Program-made: the position numbers and the translations under genes
NCBI GenBank assembly: GCA_036493735.1
Contig: DASXPH010000131.1
Coordinates: 1 to 64,000 of the forward strand
Origin: AG2 sp036493735
GTDB taxonomy: Bacteria; Gemmatimonadota; Gemmatimonadetes; Gemmatimonadales; Gemmatimonadaceae
Direction of reading: 5' to 3'
Length of the DNA: 64,000 nucleotides
Part shown: positions 24,831 through 34,320 of the stretch, piece by piece
Layout: each line of letters begins with the position of its first letter
Numbering within the stretch: position 1 is the stretch's first letter
Notes under the pieces: generated by a model
Seen by the model: only the letters and a program-made list of their open reading frames with translations
Told to the model about the DNA's origin: nothing
The model's database searches: none

Positions 24831-26154
24831 CCGCGAACTCGCCTCTCACCCCCGAAATGATCTTTGACGCGACGATGTTCGGGTTGTTGTCGCGCTCGAT
24901 GTCCGGCACGGGTAGGCAGACCGTCCCGCCGTAGACGCCCCCCTGGAGATAGGCCGAACCCGCCGCGGGTACGAGTGGCAAGCCAAGGCGCTCGATGTCG
25001 AAGGCGCGGAACCCCTCGAGGAAGAGCACCCGCTGGCGCTCGCTCGCGATGAGGCTCGTGATCGACGCGGCGTCGGTGGGCCCGGTGTACGGATTCAGAT
25101 TCACCGTCGCCCGCATGGCGTTAATGATGTCGACTGCGTTCTGACCACCCTCCGCTTCCGCCAGCACGAGCTGCGCCTCGGCATAGCGAGTGATCGGCAT
25201 CGGTATACCTTCACCGGCCGTCAATGTCGCCGCGTTGTACTTCGCCGGGATGTAGATCTGATTGACGCCGTCGGCGGGGGCGGTCTTCAGGAGAACCATC
25301 GCTGAACGCGGATCGACCTGTCCGTTCTCCGTCGTCAGCGCGCGCGCCGTTGGCTCGACGGTCGCATTTCCCGACGTGGAGATGGCCTGGAAGACGTGGT
25401 TGAAGCGCCGGGCGTTCGTCGCGTCCATCGCCGCGTTGAACACGAAGCCCGCGGGTACGAGCTGCGCGTCGGCAATCGCGCCCGTCGCGTTATGCAAGTA
25501 CAGTCGCACTCGCGCACGGCCCGCGTAGGCCGCGTTCAGCACATTCGCCAAACCGGCCGACTGCGCGGCCGCGATCGCGGCGGTGAAACGCTGCTCGGCC
25601 AGCGTGAACATGCCCTTCTGGTCGACGAGCGGGCCCATGTCAAATGCTGCCTGGCACATCGATTGGCCGAGCGCGGCATAGCTGAATCCGGAGTAGAGAT
25701 TCGCCTGCGCCTGCAGCGTCGTGAGGTTCGGCACCTGCGCGGCGGTCCAGCCGCTCAAGCTCTTGATCGCCGCATCGGCCTCGCCACGTGCGGTCGAGAG
25801 CGGCGTATAGAGTCCGGTCTGCGTGGTGCACGTGGTGGTGCCGTAAAAGCCGGAGGTGAATCCATTGTCCCGCCGATCGAGATTCCAGTTGCCGTTGTTG
25901 AGCGACGCATCGTGGAGCTCGTCCGACGCGATGCCGTCGGCGACGACGAACGAGCCGAACCCGCACTCGAAGTCGCCGATGACGCTGTTGACCATCAGCG
26001 TCGCGTACGCGGGGTTCGAGTAGATGTCGGCCGGCACCGAGTTGGGCGCCTGCACCTTGAGCAGATCCGAAGTGTTGCACCCGGCGACGAGCATCGCGAT
26101 CAGCGCCGCTCCCGCGAACCGCCATTTCGTGTTCCTGTATGACATCGAAGTCAT
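24823..26154 (-). CDS. SusD/RagB-family outer-membrane lipoprotein
   Basis: A 443-residue lipoprotein: hydrophobic signal with lipobox MLVAGC, then DLLKVQAPNSV, a motif seen at the start of Gemmatimonadota SusD-like proteins. The body is helical with TPR-like repeats, and the C-terminus has RYAEAQLVLAEAE and ERQRVLFLEGFRAFDIERLG, the usual SusD signature before the last domain. SusD caps the SusC channel at the cell surface and binds the substrate. It follows the SusC-like gene after a 52-base heptad-repeat spacer. Start at 26154 chosen because GGAGA lies five bases upstream. Confidence 0.92.
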   Translation of the reverse strand: MTSMSYRNTKWRFAGAALIAMLVAGCNTSDLLKVQAPNSVPADIYSNPAYATLMVNSVIGDFECGFGSFVVADGIASDELHDASLNNGNWNLDRRDNGFTSGFYGTTTCTTQTGLYTPLSTARGEADAAIKSLSGWTAAQVPNLTTLQAQANLYSGFSYAALGQSMCQAAFDMGPLVDQKGMFTLAEQRFTAAIAAAQSAGLANVLNAAYAGRARVRLYLHNATGAIADAQLVPAGFVFNAAMDATNARRFNHVFQAISTSGNATVEPTARALTTENGQVDPRSAMVLLKTAPADGVNQIYIPAKYNAATLTAGEGIPMPITRYAEAQLVLAEAEGGQNAVDIINAMRATVNLNPYTGPTDAASITSLIASERQRVLFLEGFRAFDIERLGLPLVPAAGSAYLQGGVYGGTVCLPVPDIERDNNPNIVASKIISGVRGEFAVP

Positions 26155-26176
26155 GGATGTCTCCATTGAAGTCGCG

Positions 26177-26206
26177 ATCACCGATCACCGACCACCGATC
26201 ACCGAC
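26177..26206. repeat. Heptad repeat (ATCACCG type) in the susC-susD gap
   Basis: Four 7-base units ATCACCG, ATCACCG, ACCACCG, ATCACCG followed by AC. It fills the space between the SusC-like stop (26207) and the start region of the SusD-like gene, within one operon. Confidence 0.75.
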
Positions 26207-29200
26207 CTAGTACCCGAGTCGAATCCCGATCAGCACCGACGTCAGTTGGGGGAACTCCGTCTGATCCGTGCCGATGTTGCCGCTCATGCCGCTCGCGGCG
26301 ATCAGGCTGTTCTCTGGATCGAGACCGGTGTACTTCGTCCAGGTGTGAAGGTTGCGCGCACTGACCGTGACCGCGAGCGACTTGGCGCCGACATAGCGAA
26401 TCGTGTTCAGCGGGGCGTCGAAAGTGAGTGACACCTCGCGCAGCTTCGCGAAATTCGCCGATCGAATCCAGTAATCCTGTAGCTGCCCGCCATTCTGCGC
26501 CTGCGCAACGACTGCCGGGCTATATCGCTCCGGATAGATGTTCTCGAGACAATCGCCAAACACCTGACATATCTGCTCGTAGTTGGTGTCCGTCTTCTTG
26601 AAGCCAGCTTGAAAGTCAATCATGACATAAAGACGGAACGGACCATAACGAAGATTGTTGATCCACGCGCCGGTCGTCGTTGGTATTGAATGGCCGACAT
26701 ACACCAGTGGCGCCTGTATCGTGGACGTTCCAGGTACGAAGCACGCGATCACGCCACCACGCCCATTGTCGCACATGGCGTTGATTGCCTGACGAGTGGT
26801 GGGATCGAAGGTCGCGCTCACGACGCGATAGGTGAACAGATCGAAGGGCGAGTAGCCGGTACGCTGGAAAACGTCGCCGACGGTTCCGACCGACGTGTTG
26901 CCGCCGGTGACGTTGATGAGCGTGTCGCCAGCCGATCCGAGCTTGATGATCTTCGACGAGACGCCCGCAAGGTTGACTTGCATGTCCCAGCCGTAGTTGC
27001 GCCGGTTGATGATCTGCCCCTTGAGCCCGAGCTCGAACCCCTTCTTGTTGATCTGGCCGGCGTTGAGGTATTGCGTGCTCGCGCCGAACGCGGTGGACGG
27101 CGCGACCGTGCTCGCGAGAATCGCGTCGTGCGATACGTCGCGGTAGAGAGTGAGGTCGATGCCGAAGCGATCGTCGAACAGACCGGCCTCGAATCCAACC
27201 TCGGTGCCGAGCACGCGTTCGGGCTTGAGCTCAGGATTACCGATCGTGCTGTTGGTGAGCGTCGTTATGCCATTGGGGCCCGCGACCGGAGCGAGTGTCC
27301 GGAGCGCCGAGTTGGTGAGCGGCTGCTGGCCCGAGCCTCCGTACGCACCGCGCAGCCGCAGCTGACTCACCCAACTGGGCAGGAATCGCTTCGCCGCCGG
27401 ATCGTCGCTCGCGACCCATGAGGCGCTGAGTTTGGGATAGGTCGTGAGCTTCGCGTCGCTCCCGAACGCGCTGTTGTTGTCGACGCGAACCGCGCCAGTG
27501 ACGAACAGGCGATTGTTCAGCGCGAACTCCTGCTGGAAGTAGCCGCCGAGCGTGTTGTTCGCGATCAGCGACGACGTCGGCGCCGCTTTCGTTCCCGTCG
27601 CCGAGATCGTCGATAGTCCCGGTGTGGGAAAATGCGTTCCGGATGCCGTCAGCGCTGTCTGCCGGTTCGTGTAGTACTGGAAGCCAACGGTGCTCTTCGT
27701 CAACAACGCCGGATTGATGTTGAAGTGCACCGAGCCGGCATAGTCGTACGTGTTGTACGTCGTCTGTTGCGTGGTTTCCGATCGCGACCCGTCGAAGCGT
27801 GAGCCGAGGAAGAACGTGATCACGGAGTCGGTCTGATATGGCAGGAAGGTGTTGATGTCTTCCAGAGTGTAGTCCGTCCCGATGAGGAAGCGGTGCGACA
27901 TCCACGAGAACGGCTCGTAACGGATCGCCCCGCTGCCCGTGAAGCGGCGAACGTCCTGCCAGTTCTGCGTCTGCGCATAGACTTCCGGCGGCGAGACGAT
28001 GCTTCCGCGCGCCCAGCCACAGCCCCGCGGCACGGGATTGTATAGAATCGGACAGGCGGCGAGTGTCCGTTGCGGGATGTCGAGCTCGCCCCAGATCGCG
28101 CTCGCCGAGCCACCCTCGCCAGTGGTCGTCGTGTTACTCGTTATGTAGCCGGTGCTCGTCTCGATGCTCAACTTGCTACTCGGAACGATGGAGAGATTGG
28201 CGCGAACGTTCTTCTGCGTGCGCGCGTTCGAGGAGACGATTCCCTCGTTATCGCTCCACTCGCCGGCGATGTAGTGGCGGTAGATGCCCGAGCCACCGCT
28301 CGCGCTCGCGCTATAGGTCTCGACGTTGCCCGTTCTGAAGAGCGGCGTGCCATGCGCGGCCTCGCTCTTCACCGCGTTGATCGACCAGAGCGTACTGTCC
28401 TGCGGGTTCAACCAGTAATTCGTCCGCATGCGCCCGGCCGCATCCTGGAACCATTGATTGCCGCCCTGTGCCGTGAACGTGTACCTCGCCGAGCCCTGAT
28501 CGCCGCGCTTCGTGATGATGTTAATGACGCCGCGCGCCGCCTCGGTGCCATACAGCGTCGACGCCGCCGGTCCCTTGAGCACCTCGATGCTCTCGATCTC
28601 GTCAGGCGAGATGTCGTTGAAGCGCGACACGACGCCCGTCGTCCCGTTGTTCACGCGCACGCCGTCGACGTAGACCAGGGGCGTGCTCGAGAGCGAGAAC
28701 GAGCCGACGCCCCGAATGCGAATCTGCGAGCCCGCGCCCACCTGGCCCGTCGTCTGGATCACGTCCACACCGGGCGCGCGGCCGTTGATCAAGCCCTGAA
28801 ATGAGGGCACCGCCGCCTGGGCTTGGACGTCGGCGACATTCACCACCGCGACCGACGTTCCCAGCTCACGCGTCTGCGCGCCGCCGGCCGTGCCGGTGAC
28901 GACGACGGAATTCAGCTCGAGCGCGCGTTCCACGAGCTCGATGCGCACGTCCGTCTTCCCGACCGGCACCGTGTCCACCACTGGCCGGTAGCCGAGAAAT
29001 CGAACATTCAGAATGACGCTCGTTCCCGGCAGATCAGCAAGTTTGAATCGACCAGAACCGTCCGTGACGGTGCCCTGCCGCGAGCCGCCGGCGACGCCGA
29101 TCTCGACGCCGGCGAGGGGCCGCTGGCTCCCCTGGGTGATGACCGTTCCGCTCACCGTACCGCCTTGCGCCAGCGCGATGCCGGGCATCGCGAACACCAG

Positions 29201-29254
29201 GACGGCCGCGGGTACAGCCCACCACATCCATTCGTGTCGTGATATCACTGTCAT
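26207..29254 (-). CDS. SusC/RagA-family TonB-linked outer-membrane protein
   Basis: A 1015-residue TonB-dependent transporter. Signal peptide (about 1-28, ending GIALAQ), then a carboxypeptidase-regulatory-like domain (about 30-115), the plug domain with TPLVYVDGVRVNNG and EIESIEVLKGPAASTLYGTE and RGVINIITKRG (to about 250), and a long beta barrel ending in an aromatic residue (IGIRLGY). It should import a polymer fragment or peptide across the outer membrane with the SusD partner. The frame is open 87 codons upstream, but the ATG at 29254 gives the signal peptide. It follows a CocE-type hydrolase gene by 47 bases. Confidence 0.93.
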   Translation of the reverse strand: MTVISRHEWMWWAVPAAVLVFAMPGIALAQGGTVSGTVITQGSQRPLAGVEIGVAGGSRQGTVTDGSGRFKLADLPGTSVILNVRFLGYRPVVDTVPVGKTDVRIELVERALELNSVVVTGTAGGAQTRELGTSVAVVNVADVQAQAAVPSFQGLINGRAPGVDVIQTTGQVGAGSQIRIRGVGSFSLSSTPLVYVDGVRVNNGTTGVVSRFNDISPDEIESIEVLKGPAASTLYGTEAARGVINIITKRGDQGSARYTFTAQGGNQWFQDAAGRMRTNYWLNPQDSTLWSINAVKSEAAHGTPLFRTGNVETYSASASGGSGIYRHYIAGEWSDNEGIVSSNARTQKNVRANLSIVPSSKLSIETSTGYITSNTTTTGEGGSASAIWGELDIPQRTLAACPILYNPVPRGCGWARGSIVSPPEVYAQTQNWQDVRRFTGSGAIRYEPFSWMSHRFLIGTDYTLEDINTFLPYQTDSVITFFLGSRFDGSRSETTQQTTYNTYDYAGSVHFNINPALLTKSTVGFQYYTNRQTALTASGTHFPTPGLSTISATGTKAAPTSSLIANNTLGGYFQQEFALNNRLFVTGAVRVDNNSAFGSDAKLTTYPKLSASWVASDDPAAKRFLPSWVSQLRLRGAYGGSGQQPLTNSALRTLAPVAGPNGITTLTNSTIGNPELKPERVLGTEVGFEAGLFDDRFGIDLTLYRDVSHDAILASTVAPSTAFGASTQYLNAGQINKKGFELGLKGQIINRRNYGWDMQVNLAGVSSKIIKLGSAGDTLINVTGGNTSVGTVGDVFQRTGYSPFDLFTYRVVSATFDPTTRQAINAMCDNGRGGVIACFVPGTSTIQAPLVYVGHSIPTTTGAWINNLRYGPFRLYVMIDFQAGFKKTDTNYEQICQVFGDCLENIYPERYSPAVVAQAQNGGQLQDYWIRSANFAKLREVSLTFDAPLNTIRYVGAKSLAVTVSARNLHTWTKYTGLDPENSLIAASGMSGNIGTDQTEFPQLTSVLIGIRLGY

Positions 29255-29301
29255 CTGCGTAGCCTCGTTCGTGAGCCAGTGCATCGTGAATGAGGACCCG
29301 T

Positions 29302-31239
29302 TTACTGTGGCATCACCAGCAGCTCGAGGTGCGACGGCTGCGTCACGGAGTGATACACGCGCTGCGTCGTCGGGGCGAAGTCGGACGCCTTCGCCGTATA
29401 GATGTCCATGAACTTGTGCGGATTCCGATCGATCAGCGGGAACCAGCTGCTCTGCACCTGCACCATGATGCGGTGCCCCTTCTGGAAGGTGTGATACTTG
29501 TCGCGCAGATCCCACTCGATCGGCGTCACCTGGTTCGGGACCATCGGCTCCGGCTTCGTGTAGCTCTTGCGATACTTGGCGCGGAACACCTCGGCGCCGA
29601 CGAGCATCTGGTAGTTTCGCATGCGCTGATCGCCGCGCGCCGCGAATCGACCGCTCTGCTGCTGCACGGCACCCTCGGCCGTCACCGTGGCGGCGGGTGG
29701 GACGTTATCCGGAAAGACATCGACGAGCTTGACGATCCAATCGGCGTCCGTGCCCGATGTCGAGACGCGCATCTTGGCGATGACCGGGCCGGCGATCGTC
29801 AGGTCCTGATCGAGCGGCTCCGTTTCGTACACGAGGACGTCGGGACGGGTGGACGCGAACCATTGGTCCTCCACCATCCAGAGGAAGCCCTGGGTCGGCC
29901 GCTTTTCGGTCGTAAACGGCACCGGGTGCGCGGGATCGTCCACGTAGCTGTCGTACGCGACGGCGTCACTCGCCGGCGCGGAGAAGGCGAGCTTCCCCCC
30001 CGGCTGCAGGTAGAGACTCTTCTTCACGGCCTGCTTCGGCGGCCAGCTGTCGTACGTCTTCCAGATGTTGGTACCGGTCTCGAAGACGACCGCCTCGGGC
30101 GGCACTCCCGGCCGGTCCTTGAGATAGTGCTGGAAGAAGGGCAGCTGCACTTCCTTTCGGAAATACTCGCCGGTCGGTGAGCCGAACTTCACCGGGCCGA
30201 GTGAATCTCCGCCGCCGGCGCCCCACCCGCCGTGATTCCACGGACCGACGACGAGGGTGCTCTTGTTACCCGGGTTGTTCTTCTCGATCGTATAGTAAAT
30301 GCTCATCGGACCGTAGAAGTCCTCCTGATCGAACCATCCGGTCACGTTCAGGACGGCCGGCGTGATGCCCTTCAGGTCCTTGAGAACATCCTGATCCTGC
30401 CAGTAGCTGTCGTAGTTGGGGTGCACCAGGAAATCGTTCCACGTCGGTAGCTGATCGTGGAAGTACAGGTCGTTGACGCGCTGGACGGTCCCGATGTCGA
30501 GGAAGAAATGGTATGCGTCCGTCGTGCCGTAATCGAACGGACGTCCGCGATCCGTCGTCTGCGCGCCGCGCGGACGCGCATTCCCCGACAACCAGTTGAA
30601 CGCGTACATGAAGCGGAACGCGCCATTATGGTGGAAGTCGTCGCCGATGAACATGTTCGACGGCGACGACTGCGGCGATGCCGCCTTCAACGCCGGATGC
30701 GCGGCGATCATGCCCATCACCGTCTGCCACGCCGGGTACGAGATGCCCCACTGCCCGACGCGACCGTTGTTATGCGGAATGTTCTTGAGCAGCCACTCGA
30801 TCGTGTCGTAGTTGTCGCTGCTCTCGTCCACGTCCTGCGGTCCGTGCTTCACCGGCTTGTACGGATTCATCACGCGGAACGCGCCTTCGGAGCGGAATTT
30901 CCCGCGGGCGTCCTGATACACGAAGATGTATCCGTCGCGATCGAACTCCGGCGACGGCCCGAGCACGCGTTTGTAGTCGGTGAGCGGATAGGGCGGAATG
31001 CCGTACGGCGTGCGCAGGAGCATGAAGGGCACCGCCTGCGACGTGTCCTTCGGCGTGTAGACGATGGTGTACAGCTTCGCGCCATCGCGCATCGGCACCA
31101 TGTACTCGGCCTTGGTGTAGTGCTCGCGCGAGTAGAGGGAGTCGGGCTGACCCCCGTCGCGTTGGGCGGCCGCGGGCGAGGCGGCGAGGAGGATTGCGGC
31201 AGCGAGCCGCAGCGCGCAGGAAAATGGAGTACCGCGCAT
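29302..31239 (-). CDS. CocE/NonD-family exported hydrolase (X-Pro dipeptidyl-peptidase-like), copy 1
   Basis: A 645-residue enzyme with signal peptide (cleavage near AAAQ, residue 26). The alpha/beta hydrolase core (about 45-390) has RTPYGIPPYP and YQDARGKFRSEG. The nucleophile elbow WGISYPAW carries the catalytic Ser, and the acid and histidine regions are VTGWFDQEDFYG and GPWNHGGWG. A C-terminal jelly-roll (from about 420) with RPDVLVYETEPL is typical. Family members cleave X-Pro peptides, cocaine or acyl-amino esters. GGGAGAT precedes the ATG. It is probably the first gene of the CocE-SusC-SusD operon, which suggests its product or substrate is taken up by the SusCD pair. Confidence 0.92.
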   Translation of the reverse strand: MRGTPFSCALRLAAAILLAASPAAAQRDGGQPDSLYSREHYTKAEYMVPMRDGAKLYTIVYTPKDTSQAVPFMLLRTPYGIPPYPLTDYKRVLGPSPEFDRDGYIFVYQDARGKFRSEGAFRVMNPYKPVKHGPQDVDESSDNYDTIEWLLKNIPHNNGRVGQWGISYPAWQTVMGMIAAHPALKAASPQSSPSNMFIGDDFHHNGAFRFMYAFNWLSGNARPRGAQTTDRGRPFDYGTTDAYHFFLDIGTVQRVNDLYFHDQLPTWNDFLVHPNYDSYWQDQDVLKDLKGITPAVLNVTGWFDQEDFYGPMSIYYTIEKNNPGNKSTLVVGPWNHGGWGAGGGDSLGPVKFGSPTGEYFRKEVQLPFFQHYLKDRPGVPPEAVVFETGTNIWKTYDSWPPKQAVKKSLYLQPGGKLAFSAPASDAVAYDSYVDDPAHPVPFTTEKRPTQGFLWMVEDQWFASTRPDVLVYETEPLDQDLTIAGPVIAKMRVSTSGTDADWIVKLVDVFPDNVPPAATVTAEGAVQQQSGRFAARGDQRMRNYQMLVGAEVFRAKYRKSYTKPEPMVPNQVTPIEWDLRDKYHTFQKGHRIMVQVQSSWFPLIDRNPHKFMDIYTAKASDFAPTTQRVYHSVTQPSHLELLVMPQ

Positions 31240-31472
31240 GAGCTATCTCCCTGGAACGTGAAAGGAGCGGGCAGGACCGACCCGAGCGGCGCCCATCATG
31301 GTACACCGATGGGGTATGCGCAAGGGTCGGATTTTTACGGAGGGGTACTTGGCAGCACCTCCGTTCCGCGTTCAATTACTGGTGACATCGCGGCCATGTT
31401 GAGCACTCACTCAATGCTCTCGTGGCCTGCCCCCACCCGGCCCTCCGCCTTCTCTTGCCCGCGCGAGACTCC

Positions 31473-32336
31473 GTGACTGCCTCTCAATCGACGCTGGCGT
31501 CGTCAGGCGCGCTCGGCGCCGAGGCGCACCCGTCCCCGATGGTCATTCGTCCTCTAGTATCGGCCGCGGACCAGCGCGCTTGCATCGCCTTGCAGCGCGA
31601 GATCTGGGGCACGACCTTCGATCCGGTCCCCGCCTCCCTCCTCCATGTCGTGCTCCACGTCGGCGGCGTCGCGCTCGGTGCCTTTGACGCCCATGGCGAC
31701 CTCGGCGGATTCGTCTTCGGCTTAACGGGGATCGACGAGCACGGGAAAGTCATCCACTGGTCGCACATGCTCGCCGTCCGCACCCACCTGCGCGAGGCAG
31801 GGCTCGGCCGGCGACTCAAGGAGTGTCAGCGCCAGCAGCTCGCCGGGCGGCAGATCGCCGAGATGTACTGGACGTACGATCCCTCCATCGCGAAGAACGC
31901 GCACTTCAATCTCGACATCCTGGGTGCGAGAGTCGTGCGCTACGTGCCCGACATGTACGGCGACACGGGCAGTCCGCTACACCACGGGCTGGCGACCGAC
32001 CGCCTCGTCGTCGTCTGCGACACCTCGCGGGCGCACGAGCCGGTATCATCGGTCCTCGATGCCGATGACGCGCGGGCACCCGTGCTGACGATCAGGCCGC
32101 GCGCGGGCGACGCGATCGCAGTCGTCGGCGGCGCCACGCCGACACGGCTCCGCCTCGAGATTCCCTCGGACTTCAGCCAGCTTCTCGCCGAGCGATCGGC
32201 GGAAGCGCGCGCCTGGCATGCGGCCACGCGCGACCACTTCCAGTGGGCCCTTGGCAGCGGTTATTCCGTGATCGGTCTCCGACGCGACTCCGCGACGGGA
32301 CGTTCCTTCTACCTGCTCGACAAGGCGGCGCCATGA
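31473..32336 (+). CDS. GNAT-like acetyltransferase (COG3375 type)
   Basis: A cytoplasmic protein of about 287 residues. VIRPLVSAADQRACIALQRE starts the fold, and HMLAVRTHLREAGLGRRLKE is the acetyl-CoA pyrophosphate-binding motif (Q/RxxGxG/A-like). YWTYDPSIAKNAHFNLDILG resembles the conserved core of predicted GNAT enzymes of COG3375. The start is uncertain: GTG at 31422, GTG at 31473 and ATG at 31539 are all in frame and none has a clear ribosome binding site. The stop overlaps the start of the second CocE gene (ATGA), so the pair is an operon. Acceptor unknown. Confidence 0.8.
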   Translation: MTASQSTLASSGALGAEAHPSPMVIRPLVSAADQRACIALQREIWGTTFDPVPASLLHVVLHVGGVALGAFDAHGDLGGFVFGLTGIDEHGKVIHWSHMLAVRTHLREAGLGRRLKECQRQQLAGRQIAEMYWTYDPSIAKNAHFNLDILGARVVRYVPDMYGDTGSPLHHGLATDRLVVVCDTSRAHEPVSSVLDADDARAPVLTIRPRAGDAIAVVGGATPTRLRLEIPSDFSQLLAERSAEARAWHAATRDHFQWALGSGYSVIGLRRDSATGRSFYLLDKAAP

Positions 32337-34240
32337 CACTGTCATCCCGAGGAGCCCGGCGTTTGTCATCCCGAGGACTGCAGCGACGAGGGATCTGCCG
32401 TTGCGCCCTCGCCTTCGCTTTCGCACTAGCCCTTCCAGCCGAGGCCCAGCGCTCCGACTCACTGGCCACTCGCTACACGAAGAGCGAGCTGCGCATTCCG
32501 ATGCGCGACGGCACGCAGCTCTTCACGGTCGTCTATCAGCCGCGCGATACCTCGCGCCGCTACCCGATCATGATGACGCGGACTCCATACAGCGTTGGCC
32601 CGTACGGTCCCACGGCGTACCCGCGCTTTCTCGGGCCGTCGCCGCGATTCACAAAGGAGGGGTTCATTTTCGTCTATCAGGACGTCCGCGGTCGGTTCAT
32701 GTCGGACGGCGACTTCGTCCACATGACACCCTGGCGCGGCATGGCCGGCGCCCGATCGACCGACGAGAGCACTGACACCTATGACACCATCGACTGGCTC
32801 GTCGGGCACATTCCTCACAACAATGGCCGCATCGGTATCTGGGGTATCTCCTACCCCGGATTCTTCACCGCCGCATCATTAGTCAACGCTCATCCCGCGC
32901 TCAAGGCCGCGTCCCCGCAGGCGCCGCAGGCCGACTGGTTCCTCGGTGACGACGTCCATCATCACGGCGCGTTCCTCCTCGCGAGCGCCTTCGAGTTCTT
33001 CGCTACGAGCGGCCTCGCGAGGCCGAAGCCCACCACCGAGTATCCAGGAAGATTCGATTTCGGCACTAACGATGGATACAAGTTCTTTCTCGACCTCGGG
33101 CCCCTCTCCAACGCTGATCGGCTCTACCTCAAAGGTCGAGCGCCATTCTGGAACGACATGATGGCGCATGGCACCGACGATGCCTTCTGGGCGGCGCGAC
33201 GCGTCCCCCCGCATCTCAAGAAGGTCACGCCGGCCGTGCTGACGGTGAGCGGCTGGTACGACGCGAACAACCTGCACGGTGCACTGCTCGTTCACGATGC
33301 CATCGGGCGGCAAAGCCCATCGACGTCGAATCGCATCGTGCTCGGGCCCTGGTCGCACGGGCAGTGGAGTCGCGGCACTGGCGACATGCTCGGCGACCTC
33401 CGCTTCGGGTCGAGCACGAGCCAGTTCTTCCGCGACAGCCTCGAGTTTCCGTTCTTCAAACATTATCTCGAGGGGAGCGAAGATCTGGCGCTAGCTCCCG
33501 CGACGATCTTCGAGACCGGCGACAATCGCTGGCGGACGTTCGACTCGTGGCCGCCGAAGACCGCGGCGCCACGAGCGTTGTACCTCCATGCGAATGGAAC
33601 GTTGTCGCTCGTCGCGCCGTCAGGCAGCGAGGGCCAGCCGTTCGATCAATATGTGAGCGATCCAGCCGCGCCCGTGCCCTTTCTCGAGAAGCCAAACACG
33701 GGGATGAAGCCGGACTACATGGCGTACGATCAGCGTTTTACCTCGGCGCGCCCCGATGTGCTCGTGTATCAGACGGAGCCGCTGGCGGCTGATCTGACGA
33801 TCGCCGGCTCAGTGCGCCCCACGCTCTTCGTCTCGACAAGTGGCACGGACAGCGATTGGATCGTGAAGCTCATCGATGTGCACCCCGACGCGGCGCCGAG
33901 CGACGCGACGACCGATGCGACGACGGCTGGCTTCCAGGAGCTCGTTCGCGGCGACGTGATGCGCGGCAAGTTCCGAAACAGCTACTCGAAACCGGAGGCC
34001 TTCACGCCCGGCAAGGTCGAGCAGGTGACCTTCAGCATGGACGACGTGCTGCACACCTTCAAGAAGGGGCACCGAGTCATGGTGCACATCCAGAGTAGCT
34101 GGTTCCCCCTCGTGGATCGCAATCCGCAGAAGTTCGTGGATATCTACAATGCCTCCGCCTCCGATTTCACGAAGGCCACGGAGCGCGTGTACCGCTCAGC
34201 GCAACAGGCGTCGAGGGTAGAATTGCCCGTATTGCCGTGA
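32333..34240 (+). CDS. CocE/NonD-family exported hydrolase, copy 2
   Basis: A 635-residue paralogue of the enzyme at 29302, with the same motifs: RTPYSVGPYG, YQDVRGRFMSDG, WGISYPGF (catalytic Ser), VSGWYDANNLHG and GPWSHGQWS, then the C-terminal beta domain with RPDVLVYQTEPLAAD. The signal sequence (ALAFAFALALPAEAQ) is preceded by about 18 residues encoded by a duplicated TGTCATCCCGAGG repeat, so the N-terminus seems to have been captured from a repeat element. The ATG overlaps the GNAT stop. Copies 1 and 2 are divergently transcribed with the GNAT gene between. The stop merges into a heptad palindrome. Confidence 0.92.
   Translation: MTLSSRGARRLSSRGLQRRGICRCALAFAFALALPAEAQRSDSLATRYTKSELRIPMRDGTQLFTVVYQPRDTSRRYPIMMTRTPYSVGPYGPTAYPRFLGPSPRFTKEGFIFVYQDVRGRFMSDGDFVHMTPWRGMAGARSTDESTDTYDTIDWLVGHIPHNNGRIGIWGISYPGFFTAASLVNAHPALKAASPQAPQADWFLGDDVHHHGAFLLASAFEFFATSGLARPKPTTEYPGRFDFGTNDGYKFFLDLGPLSNADRLYLKGRAPFWNDMMAHGTDDAFWAARRVPPHLKKVTPAVLTVSGWYDANNLHGALLVHDAIGRQSPSTSNRIVLGPWSHGQWSRGTGDMLGDLRFGSSTSQFFRDSLEFPFFKHYLEGSEDLALAPATIFETGDNRWRTFDSWPPKTAAPRALYLHANGTLSLVAPSGSEGQPFDQYVSDPAAPVPFLEKPNTGMKPDYMAYDQRFTSARPDVLVYQTEPLAADLTIAGSVRPTLFVSTSGTDSDWIVKLIDVHPDAAPSDATTDATTAGFQELVRGDVMRGKFRNSYSKPEAFTPGKVEQVTFSMDDVLHTFKKGHRVMVHIQSSWFPLVDRNPQKFVDIYNASASDFTKATERVYRSAQQASRVELPVLP
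32340..32397. repeat. Duplicated TGTCATCCCGAGG element at the start of the second CocE gene
   Basis: TGTCATCCCGAGGA occurs twice 30 bases apart, and the second copy continues to GCGACGAGGGATCT. The layout TCATCCCGAG...CGACGAGGGATCT matches a dispersed repeat often seen in environmental bacterial genomes (read as CHPERSEGSL in one frame). Here it is inside the coding sequence. Confidence 0.55.
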
Positions 34241-34320
34241 ACGGTGATCAGTGGTCGGTGATCTGTGAACTGGCCCCCTACCGTTCACCGATCACCGATC
34301 ACCGATCACCGTTCACCGAC
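34236..34320. repeat. Heptad palindrome between convergent CocE and YdjM-like genes
   Basis: Left arm: GTGAACG, GTGATCA, GTGGTCG, GTGATCT, GTGAACT. Right arm: GTTCACC, GATCACC, GATCACC, GATCACC, GTTCACC. An 11-base GC-rich centre separates them. The arms are near-complementary over about 35 bp. The TGA of the + gene and the TGA of the - gene both lie in the arms, so the repeat encodes both C-termini. Likely hairpin in both transcripts. Confidence 0.85.

Noticed and set aside
30457..31476. Long + strand frame opposite the first CocE gene
   Set aside because: It mirrors a gene with a clear signal peptide and catalytic motifs; its own product is an Arg/Val-rich shadow sequence.
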